A DNA stretch of 64,000 nt from NCBI GenBank assembly GCA_030141605.1, contig JAQGDQ010000587.1, positions 1 to 64,000 of the forward strand, written 5' to 3'. The DNA comes from Tubiluchus corallicola (taxonomy: Eukaryota > Priapulida > Priapulimorpha > Priapulimorphida > Tubiluchidae). This document shows, in pieces, positions 11,746 through 22,801 of this stretch (position 1 is its first letter; every line of letters starts with the position of its first letter). The notes beneath the pieces are model-generated. The model did no database searches. It saw nothing but the letters and a program-made list of their open reading frames with translations, and had not been told where the DNA came from. The position numbers and the translations under genes were made by a program.

Positions 11746-13627
11746 AACAAACTTACAAACGACGAGAGCTCCACAAAAACACGTCAGCTCAGCAGTGTAG
11801 CAACATTTAAAAGGCCCGATCCAAGCTCAAGCCTAAGGCCCATAAAATCATAATCCGCCGCTGGTTATAAGAAGTAATTGTTATTAGTACTAATAACTGT
11901 TTCGGTACAGATATTTCATGATTCAGTCTCTAAACTGTTTAGAATTTTGTTTTTGTCAGTGAACCACAATCATCGTTTTCTTCATCAAGAAATGTTTTAC
12001 ACTGTCTGCCTCGATTTTGCACTCTTGTTGGCTTGGCGACGAGCGTGGGAATCCTACGATTTTTACATGCAACTCTGAATGAAAAGTAGACGGTTGGAAA
12101 GTAACTAAGTAAACCCGTAAATGGAATATGGCAGCATACGTGATAGCATAAAGCAATTAACAAAAATGGCAGATTAGTGCTGGCCAGTATTTCTTTATTT
12201 TTCTAACATTCAGGTAAAACCAGCACAAACCTACATTCACGTTAATGGGCATTGGCGCGAATCGTTTCGGAGATTGTCGTTGAAATTCTGGCACTGGACA
12301 TCTGACAGAGTGTGTTTTAACTGACCTTGTTGTCATGCAGAACAAATGAACTGCCTGTCTGCAGTACTGTGAGTACTGTATGTTAACCTTTTGTTTAGGA
12401 ATAAATAAATTAAGAAATTTTGAAATAAATAAATGAAAAAAGAATAGCAAAGCATTCTCGCTGGATCTCCGTCTACCCGGAAAATTCCCGAAAAATCCTT
12501 TAATGCAGAAAGAGCAGAAGGGTATGCCTCGTTGTGAATGCTAGGCAACTTGCTTGGAGTCTCAAAAACATGCGGCAACTTTCAGAGTTTTCATGGAGTA
12601 CTGTACTTTGTGTCAAATTGGTGCAGGTCATTCACGAAAACAGCATAATAGCCGGACTACTTGCACGACTGCCGGTCTTGCAGGTCAGTCCGCTATGTCA
12701 TGTAAAAAGACCGTAATTCGGCAGTGGCGCGGCAGACCATTTCGGTCGCATCTCTTGCAACGGCCTTTGTGTTAATTTCTTGAAAATTGCTATTTTTATT
12801 CAACTGTGTGCTAATTGGAAGTGTATTTGAGCTCAAATCTCATTTATCTAGTCAGTTTCTGTGCTATTAGGTATTAAATCCTATGACGAGTATCAAAAAG
12901 TAGGTAAAACGGGTTTCATTTATATATATAAATGTTTTTATTTAACAAAAATAATGTAACTATATAATACTACTGTGGGAACACACTAATTGTATACCAA
13001 ACTGTTGTGTTTGCAATCAAACTGTTAACTCATTATTGAGATCACAATTTCTGATATCTATAGGTACTGTTAAATTATATAGATGGAAAGAACTACCGTC
13101 CTAACCCACAATGTAGTTAATTGTTTGAAATACCAATGTTATTGACTCATTGTTTTATATTTAGAGAAACTTATACTAGTGTTAATTGTTGTAACTACAA
13201 TATTGTTTACTATTTGTACATAATACATGGATAAATAAATTTTATAGAACAAAAATGGAAAGGACATTTATTCATTTGTGAAAACAAAGCGATTGCCAAT
13301 CGATATGACCACGCCAGACCTTCAAGGGAGAAATTTTTTAATGTTGTACATCTAGGCAGTAAGATGGCGTTGTCGAAAATAATAAAGCTTACACAAATTA
13401 TAGTTGACAATAATCATGTCTTTGAATGTTAATCGAACACGACTTCTCATCACTAGTACATAAAACCCGTAAACAATTATGGAACCACCACAGCACTGCA
13501 ATCACCTTGACGGCACAAAATAGACGTGAAAATAACTACATTTTTTCTACTTCAATCCTTTTGCTTCAAGTGCTACACGCTAATTTAACAAGGGCCATGA
13601 CTAAAACACCAACAGTCCACAGTATCC
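11746..13627. other. intergenic region without a recognised gene
   Basis: Between MOB1 and the DMAC1-like gene. AT-rich unique sequence with several short open frames on both strands, none with a recognisable domain, splice-linked partner or strong coding look. The piece at 12500-12775 is less AT-rich but shows no known motif. Confidence 0.4.
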
Positions 13628-16600
13628 TCACTTTTGGAATGATTTCTTGATGTTATCAATTGATTGCAAATCAACGTTAAGAAGTCTCGCACCACCAACT
13701 GCCAGCAGAAGGGTGCCGAGTGTCAAACAAGCACCTTTATTCAAGGGCGTGGTTGCCGTTCGACTCTGATTAAACACGTAAGCAGAGGCACCTATAGGCG
13801 AAAAAAGAAAATTATCAGACAATTGCATATATGAATTTATGCAATACAAATTAAACCAAAACCAGGCCCAGTCTTAAATTGCAGGTCAAAACAATCTACT
13901 CTTTAAAATATTGAAAGTAAACACACTATTTCTTCGAAAATAAACTTACGTGAAAGAATTATTACCACAAACAAAATTTCACGTTTTTGCTCCATTAGTT
14001 CTTTGCTTTTACATGCATTTTGCCATTGGATAGTTAGACGCCTGCATTTCAGAAATGCACAAAAACCAGGTGCTGTACCTCTCAGTTCAGATGTGTTAGT
14101 TTGTGACAAACTAAACATGTTCCACACCTCAGGCATGAGCACAGCGGTAAATTTCAAATTTGAATTTTTGTCTTAAAACTTGCCTAGTTTTAGTACAACA
14201 CACGGAATATCTTATAGTAGCACTGTACTTCAATTTTCGCTTTGCAAACACGTTCACGGAATATTTTTGCTGTTTAAAATTATGTTAGTCTGTGCTCGCC
14301 TGCCATTAATTACGTTTTTAATCTATTATTTAATTATGAGAACCACTTTTGCAGTATTAATTGTGTTAAAATATATACTTTTTATCACACTTGAAAATCC
14401 CGATATTAGAAGCCCACAGAGACTCTCCCGTTTCTCTATAAATATATCAGCAATATTAATTCTCCTTTCAAAAACAATAAGCTCCCACTTCTTAAAAACC
14501 CCAGTATGAATAACAGAACACTAAATTTAAGAAACATTAGAACGAACAACCAATATGGAAAGAATTCCATTACGAAGCAAGCAATACAACTTTGGAATTC
14601 ATTATCGACATCACTAAAACACAGCAGCTCTTTATCAATATTCAAGTCTAAATTAAAAAAACATTTAATGACTCATTTTGAACATCCGACATACAAACAC
14701 GATGATACTTACTCACATCATAATTTCATTTTTCCTAGACCTTACTAAACTAGTTTACATTTTATTTTTGAATTTCTAGTTGCACTTATAGTTTAGCTTG
14801 CACGAGACGCATTTGCCCAGAACAGTGTATGTTTTTTATATGAACTAACACTGATTGTCTGTCTTTTAATATAATGGTCAATGTTTTTAAAATGGCAAAT
14901 AATGATTTTACTACTACAAATCGGGTAGTATATGAAAAATCATCCCATCTTTCTCTTTAAAATGTAAAAGCAACTGGTGTTTTTTTACATCCCTAAACTT
15001 TGTAAAGACAAATTTTTTCACTAGACGAACAAGACCTGCAGCTGAGAGCGCGGGAAACTGATGCCATGCTGGCTTGATTGTGAGAGTGTTTTGGATAAAA
15101 CACACTGCCAAGGGAGGAAGGAGCCATCAAGCCTACCTCATTTCCTTGCTAATCATGTGTAGGCAGTTTTGACCAGCTCGTAAATTTTTAATTTTATAAT
15201 AGTACTTTTACTGTGTACAGGGCATGGGCAGAAGCATGTATTTTCTGAAAGGAAAATCTTAATTCTAGTGGCATAAATTTCATTTTCCTCAGAGTCAAAA
15301 ATTAGCATGTTGAACCAGTGAAATGTTGTCATCCAGCAAGTTACTAAACCACGGTTCATATTAAAAGACAAAAAAGAGGTATAGATTCTTTTCAGTATAC
15401 TCAGTAATGGCAACAATCAATTATGTTGCATCAGTAGAACGAGAATGATATCTTTCGCTTGTGTATTCTTAACAGGTCAACAAAATGGAACACTATCATA
15501 CTTTATTTAGTATTATAAGGGATAGGCTTATAAGGGACCACCAACACCGGTCCCGATTTTTCGTAACATTTTTCCTTATAAAAATCTTCGTACATAAGGT
15601 ACTCGGATACAAGGGACTTTCAGTTATAAGGGACGATATTTTCAGGTCCCGCGTAATAGAAACCCAGGTAAATTACCTCGTATGTAAGGGACCCTATGAT
15701 CAAAGCGAAATTGATCGATTTTAAACCTCAATTTTTCACAAACCCGGCCTTCAAACAGCTCGGTTTCCGCGGTCACATACATCTCGCAACACTGAAGGCG
15801 CTTCCTACATACCGTTTGCACTGAATGTGTAGCAATAATCCATAAAAATACGGGTAAAAGTACAGAAAACTACAGGTCTAGATATATCCTCGGTCTGACG
15901 CAACTTCGGGTATAAGGGACATCAGATATAAGGGGCGATTTTTTCCGATCCGGAGGTGTCTTTGATGTCCGAGGTTGACTGTAATAATTTTTAAAGAGAT
16001 GTGTCTTCAAGCATTTTTTAAATATTTGCACAGTAGAAACTGTTCTAAGGTTTTGTGACAAGGAATTCGAAGATTTAGAAGAAAATGTAAGGTCGCCAAA
16101 AGTCTTTTTTCTATTTTAATACTATTTTTAAAACATGTACCAAAAGTTATAGGAAAATGTGTACAGTAGTTTGTTGTGTTTATGTAACCTATCAGATAAA
16201 CTAACAGTTTATATATACACTCATAACTTGGTTTGCCGGACAAAAGTGGGAGATGTTGGTCCGAATTTGCCGATCGTTTGTATTTACTGATACCTAGCTA
16301 ATACAGTTGGCACCGTGTATTAGACTCACGAAAATGCAGAATCATCGCCTAATTGTCTCAAAAACTCTGAGACAAATCACCTAAATCGTGCAAAAATATA
16401 TAAAATCCATCGACAATTGACTCAAATAACTACAGGCAATTGATTCTATATTTTTATACATATAGAGATGTACACGTGGCTACAGTGATGTAATGATGTA
16501 AACAAAGTGACGGTCCACCAACGAGAGGTCAGACTAGTGTCAAACAACAGACGATGTCCGCATTATGTGGGACTTTTAACAGTCCGTATTTTGTCCGATT

Positions 16601-16910
16601 GTTCTGATATCCGTAAAAGCGAGGTCACGCAAAGCGAGATATGAGTGTGCACCTAATTCTAACCTGTAACTAGTGCAAATAAAACATAGCAGCAGTAGCA
16701 TTATCACATATTCTTGCACCAACAGCAACCTTTGCTGCCAAATTCTAAATGTGCTGCATAGGTTGGTTGGTGCAGTTAGTAAAGTAAAGTAAAGTAAAGA
16801 CATCTACCCAGCACTACGCAGCCAGTTACTAATCTGCAAGGCAAACAGTCCTCATCTCTTGTTAGTTCATCAATGTGATCCGTGGCTTCGTGTTTGCGAC
16901 CACCTTCCAT
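13628..16910 (-). CDS. DMAC1-like (TMEM261/DUF4536) small mitochondrial inner-membrane protein, two exons
   Basis: Exons 16910-16808 (34 codons plus one base) and 13791-13628 join in frame (GT donor 16807, AG acceptor 13792-13793) to 267 nt, 88 aa. Exon 1 encodes a charged start, MEGGRKHEATDHIDE, then DCLPCRLVTG, the CxxCR signature of the DMAC1/DUF4536 family. The exon junction falls in the first hydrophobic helix (VVLGGASAYVF), and a second helix (ACLTLGTLLLAVGGARLL) follows in exon 2. DMAC1 helps assemble the distal membrane arm of respiratory complex I. Family assignment rests on the CxxCR-G-glycine helix pattern and two-helix layout; human DMAC1 is slightly longer (~112 aa). It could be another small two-helix protein with the same motif. 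The intron holds a family-A copy, LINE tails and two MITEs. Confidence 0.6.
13868..14960 (-). repeat. dispersed repeat family A, copy 4, interrupted by a LINE tail
   Basis: Reverse-oriented copy. The 3' block (CAAAACAATCTACTCTTTAA) starts at about 13886, and homology runs to about 14395. The missing 5' end (ATCGGGTAGTATATGAAAAA) resumes at about 14923. The 530 bp between are a LINE 3' end, so the LINE inserted into an existing family-A copy. Confidence 0.65.
14396..14922 (+). mobile_element. LINE 3' end nested in family-A repeat
   Basis: Plus strand reads ITKQAIQLWNSLSTSLKHSS, then SLSIFKSKLKKHLM: the C-terminus of a CR1/L2-type LINE protein, followed by a 3' UTR. It is 5'-truncated. Its borders coincide with the break in the surrounding family-A repeat. 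Confidence 0.65.
15490..15985. mobile_element. pogo/Tigger-like non-autonomous DNA element
   Basis: Several inverted and direct copies of (T)ATAAGGGAC and ACAAGGGAC words run through the segment, ending in CCGAGGTTGACTGTAA, which resembles the CAGTCAACCTCGG ends of pogo/Tigger elements. No transposase ORF. Confidence 0.5.
15970..16190 (-). pseudogene. LINE C-terminal fragment
   Basis: Minus strand reads LRTVSTVQIFKKCLKTHLFK, the LINE tail motif (S...FK..LKT.LF), with preceding frame-broken sequence (NSLSQN-like). Truncated relic. Confidence 0.55.
16216..16650. mobile_element. TA-flanked MITE family B, copy 1
   Basis: Left end TACACTCATAACTTGGTTTG and right end AAGCGAGATATGAGTGTGCA are inverted matches. 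The interior contains GTAAACAAAGTGACGG and TCCGATTG words shared with copies at 31097-31670 and 42535-42887. Non-coding. TA-flanked ends suggest the Tc1/mariner/pogo superfamily. Confidence 0.65.
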
Positions 16911-17656
16911 TGCGGCGGCTATAATGGCACCTATAAACAAGCTATAAAACAGGAAAAAAATTTATTTTCTATAGTTCAGCATTACATGTAAATTCCTAAT
17001 TTTCGTCAAATTTCGTCGGCAAAAAACGAAAATCGACTCTTTATAGATCTGTTTCAAAAGATGCTAGTATTTAACACATCATGAGCAAAGAAATCTCGTA
17101 TCACCTTGTGTACTAGCATCATACGATCGAATCCCGGTAATACGATTTGGCTCATAATGAAGCTCTCAGTAGTATGATTATATCATGTGCTTGCCAAGGT
17201 TATAATAAAATCTATGTAATCACTTATGCTTAACTCAAAATGCATTACTACGAAACTCCCATTTGTACGATGATTTCCCAAAGTCCTGCCAGTATAGTTT
17301 CAATACGTTTGTCAGTCTGATAATTACTGATTAATGCTTTCTTCTAAAATGTTTGTAAGTTGCTCGTCTCATCTAAACACTCTTCTTGTTGCCTGGTGAC
17401 AATAACCTATAGTTGATCATTTTCACTGTATAATTATAATAATGATTTAAAGTCAAGCACGTTTTTAGCAGTACAAATGCGCTGTGCCGTAAGCTATACC
17501 GTAGCATATATTGGCATACAGTAATAACTAACTTATTATTATATAATATTAAGTTTCAGGAAACCATCAAAATTCGCTTGGTGATCTGAAAAGCTATATT
17601 GCAGGTTTTAACTCGCAAACTTCACATTTATAACATTATTTTTTTCTTGTTCAAAG
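16911..17656. other. region upstream of the DMAC1-like start and of the orphan exon
   Basis: About 750 bp between divergent features; it may hold the promoter of the minus-strand DMAC1-like gene and the start of a plus-strand gene. I could not pick a convincing first exon: several short ATG frames exist, none with both a good donor and a clear phase match. Confidence 0.35.
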
Positions 17657-17735
17657 TCTCATTCCGTCTGATGTAGACATTGAGGCACTACCAGTTATTA
17701 AAGAATTCCACCCACTTCTGTCTGCAGCAAACAGA
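17657..17735 (+). CDS. orphan internal exon of an unrecognised plus-strand gene
   Basis: Pyrimidine-rich acceptor (TTTTTTCTTGTTCAAAG) and a consensus donor (ACAGA/GTAAGT) bracket 79 nt, open in one frame: LIPSDVDIEALPVIKEFHPL then LSAANR. The exon begins with one base of a split codon and ends at a codon boundary (phase 0). Two downstream acceptors keep the frame: GCAG at 18803-18806, which reads into the zinc-finger ORF, and TTAG at 22601-22604, which reads into the exon at 22605. Function unknown. Confidence 0.5.
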
Positions 17736-17974
17736 GTAAGTTCTTCTGCTCCCTAAAGCTAGATTTCGTTGAATTTGCTAGATGGTTCTTGTCGGTGTGC
17801 AGCAACTCGTTGAAAATAACAACATTGAGCGACGTACGTCTACCATTTACTTATAGCATACCAGCCCTCGGTCTAATATTTAACACTCCATCACAGCAAC
17901 GCGGGACATCGTTGTATCTTTTTCTCGAGCTGTGAAGATGTTTCATATTGTCTAAACGTGTCTGACTGGACTGA

Positions 17975-18470
17975 CACTTGGAAGAAAAAAGTGCTAGGCC
18001 GATTAAACCCAGAAGACTCAATTGGGTGAGTCATGCTCTAAGGTTACCTGAAGATAGTCCATTTATAAAGATTTCCATGAATGAATTCAATCATCAAAGA
18101 AACCAAGAGGCGGTGCATTACGTACACGGATGGGTTTCACGCAAAAAGATCTTAGTGCAACATCTCTTTCTTTGAAAGGTACTTCATCCTGGAGAGTAGC
18201 TGAGGACCGAAGTACTTGGTAGCAGAAATTTACTAGTGCTGTACCTTCAGGAATGAACACAAAACATGATGATGATGGAACTTGGAACGTTAAGTGGAAG
18301 TAGTGCCGACTAGCCGTAACATTTTTGTTATGTTACCTGCTGTGTTTGCCTGCCTTGAGGGCAGATTTATTTTATTTTCGAATTCTGCGGCATTTCTGCC
18401 TGCCTAGTGTCTGCAGTTGATGTAATGTGCATATGATGGTGATGATGACGATGAAGCTTGTGGGTTTTAA
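17975..18470 (+). pseudogene. LINE C-terminal fragment and 3' end
   Basis: Plus strand gives KPRRLNWVSHALRLPEDSPF, and in a shifted frame SSWRVAEDRSTW: the 'RRLxWxGHxxRxxED' and 'AxDRxxWR' motifs that end many LINE polyproteins. It is followed by a 3' tail with GAGGGCAGATTT and GATGATGATGA. Frameshifts and in-frame stops show decay. The same 3' tail recurs at 22240-22355. Confidence 0.65.
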
Positions 18471-18839
18471 AATTGGACCAGCGAACAGCAATATGCCTGC
18501 TGGTCTATGCTTTTTACAGGAAATTAAAATCTGTATGACAAAAACTAGAAGGCGCAGCTGTCACTGGTTTAAGCTGTGGCCTTATAACAATGTGTAGCGT
18601 TTACTACATCATAATTACCTGTTGTGTATGCCTGATTTTTAAAGGCATACTTTTTACTAATGCAGTTACTACAAGTGCATTGTCATCTATCAAAATTTTT
18701 TAACGTCTTGGTAAGAGGCTTCACCGGGCACGATAAAACAGTAAAAAAAATTTTAAATTATAGACAACTTTAAGCAAAAAATGTATTTTTGGATTTTTTT
18801 AGGCAGGTTCATCAGTTCGCAGGACAGAGGGCAGCAGCA

Positions 18840-19439
18840 ATGGAAGAAGGTCTCTATAAATGTGATGAATGTGGCTTCTCTTTCTCGACTGAATCCCTGT
18901 TAAAACGACATCTGAAAGTCCACTCTTCTGTGACGCAATACAAATGTGACTTCTGCGGCAAGACATTCAATGATGGCAGCAACATGCGGCGTCATCTCAT
19001 CCTCCATTCTGGTATCAAACCTTACAAGTGTGATCAGTGTGATTCTGCTTTTACACAGTCGACACATCTGAAACTACATGTCAGAGTTCACACTGGGGAG
19101 AAACCTTATAAGTGTGAGTATTGTGATGCTGCCTATCCAGCTGCACACCAACTGAGCGAGCACAAGCGCGTTCATACAGGTGAAAAGCCTTATAAATGTG
19201 ATCACTGTGATTTGTCATTCAGACGCTGGTGTGGCTGGAAGAAGCATTCATACAAGCACTCCGGTATCAAGCCTTACAAATGTAACTATTGTGAGAAATC
19301 ATTTCGTGACTCCGGGTATCTAAATGTGCACATGAGGACTCATACCGGAGAGAACACTCACCCTTGCAGTCGGTGTGAGATGTCATTTGACCGCCACAAG
19401 GAGCTGCGCCGGCATCTTAGAGAAAATCATCCAGTATGA
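18840..19439 (+). CDS. C2H2 zinc-finger protein, seven fingers, intronless coding region
   Basis: 199 codons from ATG 18840 to TGA 19437. Seven tandem C2H2 fingers fill the protein (about residues 4-199), six spaced by 28, with linkers HTGEKPYKC or HSGIKPYKC, the Kruppel-type linker associated with sequence-specific DNA binding. The last finger (HPCSRCEMSF) has a HxxxNH-type ending. No KRAB, BTB or SCAN domain is present. The frame is also open upstream to 18807 after an AG (TTTTTTAGGCAG), so the exon at 17657-17735 could splice in at phase 0 and add an N-terminus; otherwise the ATG at 18840 starts the protein. Target genes cannot be told. Confidence 0.9.
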   Translation: MEEGLYKCDECGFSFSTESLLKRHLKVHSSVTQYKCDFCGKTFNDGSNMRRHLILHSGIKPYKCDQCDSAFTQSTHLKLHVRVHTGEKPYKCEYCDAAYPAAHQLSEHKRVHTGEKPYKCDHCDLSFRRWCGWKKHSYKHSGIKPYKCNYCEKSFRDSGYLNVHMRTHTGENTHPCSRCEMSFDRHKELRRHLRENHPV

Positions 19440-19664
19440 ACAGAACTTTAGGTTTAAAGTGATAAGAAAAAACTCTTCTTAAGAAATATCCGAAATTTTG
19501 TGTCCGCATAGAATGTAATGTAGAAGGCAGTAAATTGTTTTGTGCCTTGTGTATGCATCACTGCAACTGAACATGTCTTGTTAAACATACTGCCAGGTGT
19601 GAAGTCATCCAAGTAAAAAAAACATTTAAGTGTTGCCAAGATGGTGTGGCATATCTACTGCCAA

Positions 19665-20050
19665 GTGAGCATCGAACGTTCGAGTTTGAGCATTCTAATC
19701 GAATTGCTTTTTTTAGTTTGAATTCGAACCGAACCTAACATTAGAGATTCGAATAATTCAGCACTTTGCTGACATACGTTCTTTATCATTAAAACGTTTT
19801 AAACATCATGCAATTAGCACATTTTAGCTGTGATTTCTGTGCACAATTTTTAAGCAAATTATCAGTGGTTTTACTGCAAAGCAAAATCGAGCAATATGCA
19901 TGATCTTTGTAGGATCATTTTTTACTGGTGGTTCGAAAATCTTTCAAACTCGGTTCGCAAGGAAATACTATAATTCGATTTGATTCGAAATCGAAAGCCA
20001 CAAACTCAATTTGATTCGAATATCATTTGTGGTAGAGAATGCTCACCCTT
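19665..20050. mobile_element. MITE with TTCGAA-rich interior
   Basis: Begins AGTGAGCATCGAACGTTCGA and ends with the inverted GAGAATGCTCACCC. Many (A/G)TTCGAA(T/C) words occur inside on both strands. Short inverted ends GTGAGCAT suggest a hAT-like non-autonomous element. No ORF. Confidence 0.45.
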
Positions 20051-22235
20051 ACTGCCAAGCGTTTCGTGTTCCTGTTTTGCTGTGTGCTTCCAACAACATT
20101 TGTGAATAATTTCGGTTTGAATTTGAAAAAAAATATGTAAGTTCATGTTATTTGATGGTTTAGTGCCAAATCAATTAAGAAGTTCAAAGTTTGGGTCAGA
20201 AAGATATATACTTTGAACCCAGAAAGCAGTGCGTAAAATCGATTGTGAAACTTGCCGATTATGCTGTCAGCCAAGATTCTAAAACATGGAAAATTGTGAC
20301 GTAACCAATAGTGTTGTTCTGATTAATTGTTTTAACTATAATCAAAGTTCTGACTGTGACCAAGGTCAGTCTATAGAGTCATTCCACTAAGTGCTCAATC
20401 ATAATTTAGAACGATAGATGTTTGTTTAATACAAAGGACAAAAAACCTACAGTGTCAACTATTATAGGTAAAACAACATAAGAGATAAAATAACAATTAA
20501 AAGGTTTAATGTTTTAATTTCATACTGATGCAATGACCAAATGATGCCATATTATGATCCATCATTAATCGATCATTGATAATTTTTGAAGGCTGATTTA
20601 TCATAGAAATATGACGATTCGCGACACTCATCAAGTTTGTTTTTTAAAGTGGGCCTGTAGGCGTACCACATGGTATTGGTCGACACTCAACAAAGCAAAA
20701 AGTAAATGTTTAAGCTTTAAATTTTGAAGCTGCATCAGCTGTTCCATAAAATTAATGTCGTTAGGATGTATTTTTGTCATCATTTTGTCTTTGTTATCAA
20801 AGTTGCTGCTGCTAACATCATTGTTTTCATCAACCAAAGTTAAAACGACCTCTGTGCTTATTAATTTGGCTTCAGGAAATGCAGTTCGGTTGTTGACCCA
20901 TGAAAGAATGCAATATTTTGATGAACACATCATTCCTTTGTTGTATTTTTACCAAGTTTTAATAATTTTGTGCAAGCAGAAAAAATCTGCCATCAACAGG
21001 ATTAAGTTTGATCAACATCTGCAAAAAATAGTGAATATGATGAAGTTTTAATTTCCTGAGAATGATGAACTTGAGTTAATGCAATGAAGGTTACCTGAAC
21101 ACGGCTTCTTTATTAGAGAGACAACTGAAATGCTAAAAGTCAGGCAATTTTGTGATTTTGGGTATTTAGTGGTCACAAAATTGAAGTTTTGAAGATGTCA
21201 GTGCACATGACATTTAGCAGAATTTGTAAGTTGTTTGCCTATTTGGCAAAATATTTCATTAATTGTCACAATTTATATTTAATAAAATGCTGGGTGATTT
21301 TCTGTTTGCTTCAGTAGATTCTGTCATAAAGTTTTTTACATAATTATTAAAATGCCATGCCTTTTGACTTGCTGTAAAAAATTATGTTTATTTCACAAGA
21401 GAAATATTAGATTAGTTTATGAGCTGTCACAGTTAACTCAAAAGCTGCTTCGATAAAGATTATGTGCTGCATACAGTCCAGTGGTTATGGCATTGAAGTT
21501 GCAGTTCAAAGTTCTTAGTTCAAATCTATGCTTGGTCCCTATACTGCTCCCAATTTCAGTAAATAAGGTAAGTAATAATTTTTGTTGCATATTGATGGTT
21601 TCATAATCAAAATAATCAATAGCAATATTTTGAAAAAACAAAATATACTGTTCAAAGCTTGAATTTTAGTGAATAGTAAATCAAAATTTATGAGCATAGC
21701 TGATCGTTCGTATTTACCTAATGCACAGAGTTTCAAACAATGAGATTGAAACTACCCAATTGTACCGATGTTCAAAGATAACACAACAACAGTCTAATTG
21801 CGAGATCGTGCACGATTATTGTGATATACCAATAGGAAGCAATGCGAAAGTGCATGCACAGTTATTGTACACTAACTCAGGGTAGTGCTGGACTAAACAC
21901 GTGAACTGTGGCATAGCTAGCTTAGAAGGCATATTGCAAGCCACTTCCACACTAAATTTTAAGGACATATTAGCTTTTCAATTGATTGCGCAAGATTTTG
22001 ATGCAATAAATTGTTCCGCACCGTCATTATTAAATCGTAATACCCCTCTCTAGCAAAGCGTTATGTCATGGCTTGTAAGTTGTAACATTGTAATTGTTGC
22101 ATAATAGTGGCGCTTATATCTATGACCACAAAAGCCGGCGTGCGAACAGACTGAATATTCTCGAAAACTTTAGACTCAATGTTATGATGTCCCATACTGC
22201 CGAATAAGTCAATTTTAGTTTAACGTAGCAGTGCC
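20051..22235. other. intergenic region without a recognised gene
   Basis: AT-rich, with overlapping ~100-codon open frames on opposite strands (20631-21051) that show no domain, no splice partner and biased Leu/Lys/Asn composition. A SINE-like patch lies at 21470-21545. Nothing else identified. Confidence 0.4.
21470..21545 (+). repeat. possible tRNA-derived SINE fragment
   Basis: GTCCAGTGGTTATGGCATTG resembles an A box and TTAGTTCAAATCTATG, about 35 bp on, resembles a B box (GGTTCGAATCC). Only one copy is seen in this window and no tRNA fold is complete, so this is tentative. Confidence 0.25.
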
Positions 22236-22355
22236 TAGTTTTTTGCTGGATTACTGCTGCGTTTACCTGTCTGAAGGCAGATTTCTTTTATTTGAGAATT
22301 CTGCCTGCCCAGTGTCTACAATAGACGTGACGGCGTATGATGATGATGATAACGT
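22236..22355 (+). repeat. LINE 3' tail copy
   Basis: Matches the 3' end at 18325-18450: GGCAGATTT, a TTTTATTT-GAGAATTCTGCCTGC block and TAGTGTCTgc/variant, ending in (ATG)n. This is a short 5'-truncated insertion. Confidence 0.55.
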
Positions 22356-22604
22356 TTTTTCGGATATGTAATTGATATTCACTGGCTTATTGTACTATTT
22401 TTGACAACGACTTTTGATTATTTGTCGACGACAAAGACTTGTTTTAGCCTTTCCCAAATTTAAGGTTTGGTTTTGATTTTATATTTACGGGGTAGTCGAG
22501 TTTAGTTTAGAAACAAAATAAACTTAAAAAGTTAAACATTACCTCGTACGTTCATGCTCGAACACCCAATTAACTATTTTTGCATTTAATTTTTGTATCT
22601 TTAG

Positions 22605-22796
22605 CAGCTGGAGCATCCAAAACATCTGCTAAAGTTGCGCGAAGTAGCCGCCACTGAAACACATTTGTTCTCTGAAGAAGGAAGTACAATTGCTTCCAAG
22701 ACGTCCTTTGACGTTCTCCAAGACGTTGTTGAAGAGCTTTCAGTCTTCAGTTGCTATATTATGTTAACTAGTGAACAGAAAATCTTTACTGGTTAA
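22605..22796 (+). CDS. orphan terminal open exon immediately upstream of SLC30A6
   Basis: After an acceptor (TTTTGTATCTTTAG) the frame is open for 63 codons to TAA at 22794-22796, starting QLEHPKHLLKLREVAATETH and continuing with acidic, protein-like sequence. It can follow the exon at 17657-17735 at phase 0. The stop lies five bases before the SLC30A6 ATG. It may be the last exon of a separate gene, with the zinc-finger gene nested in its intron, or a spliced 5' UTR of SLC30A6 that is open by chance. I do not recognise the protein. Confidence 0.4.
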   Translation, partial: QLEHPKHLLKLREVAATETHLFSEEGSTIASKTSFDVLQDVVEELSVFSCYIMLTSEQKIFTG

Positions 22797-22801
22797 TAAC
22801 C

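Noticed and set aside
20631-21051. Two opposite-strand ~100-codon ORFs
   Set aside because: They overlap each other, composition is that of AT-rich random DNA, no motif, no splice partner.
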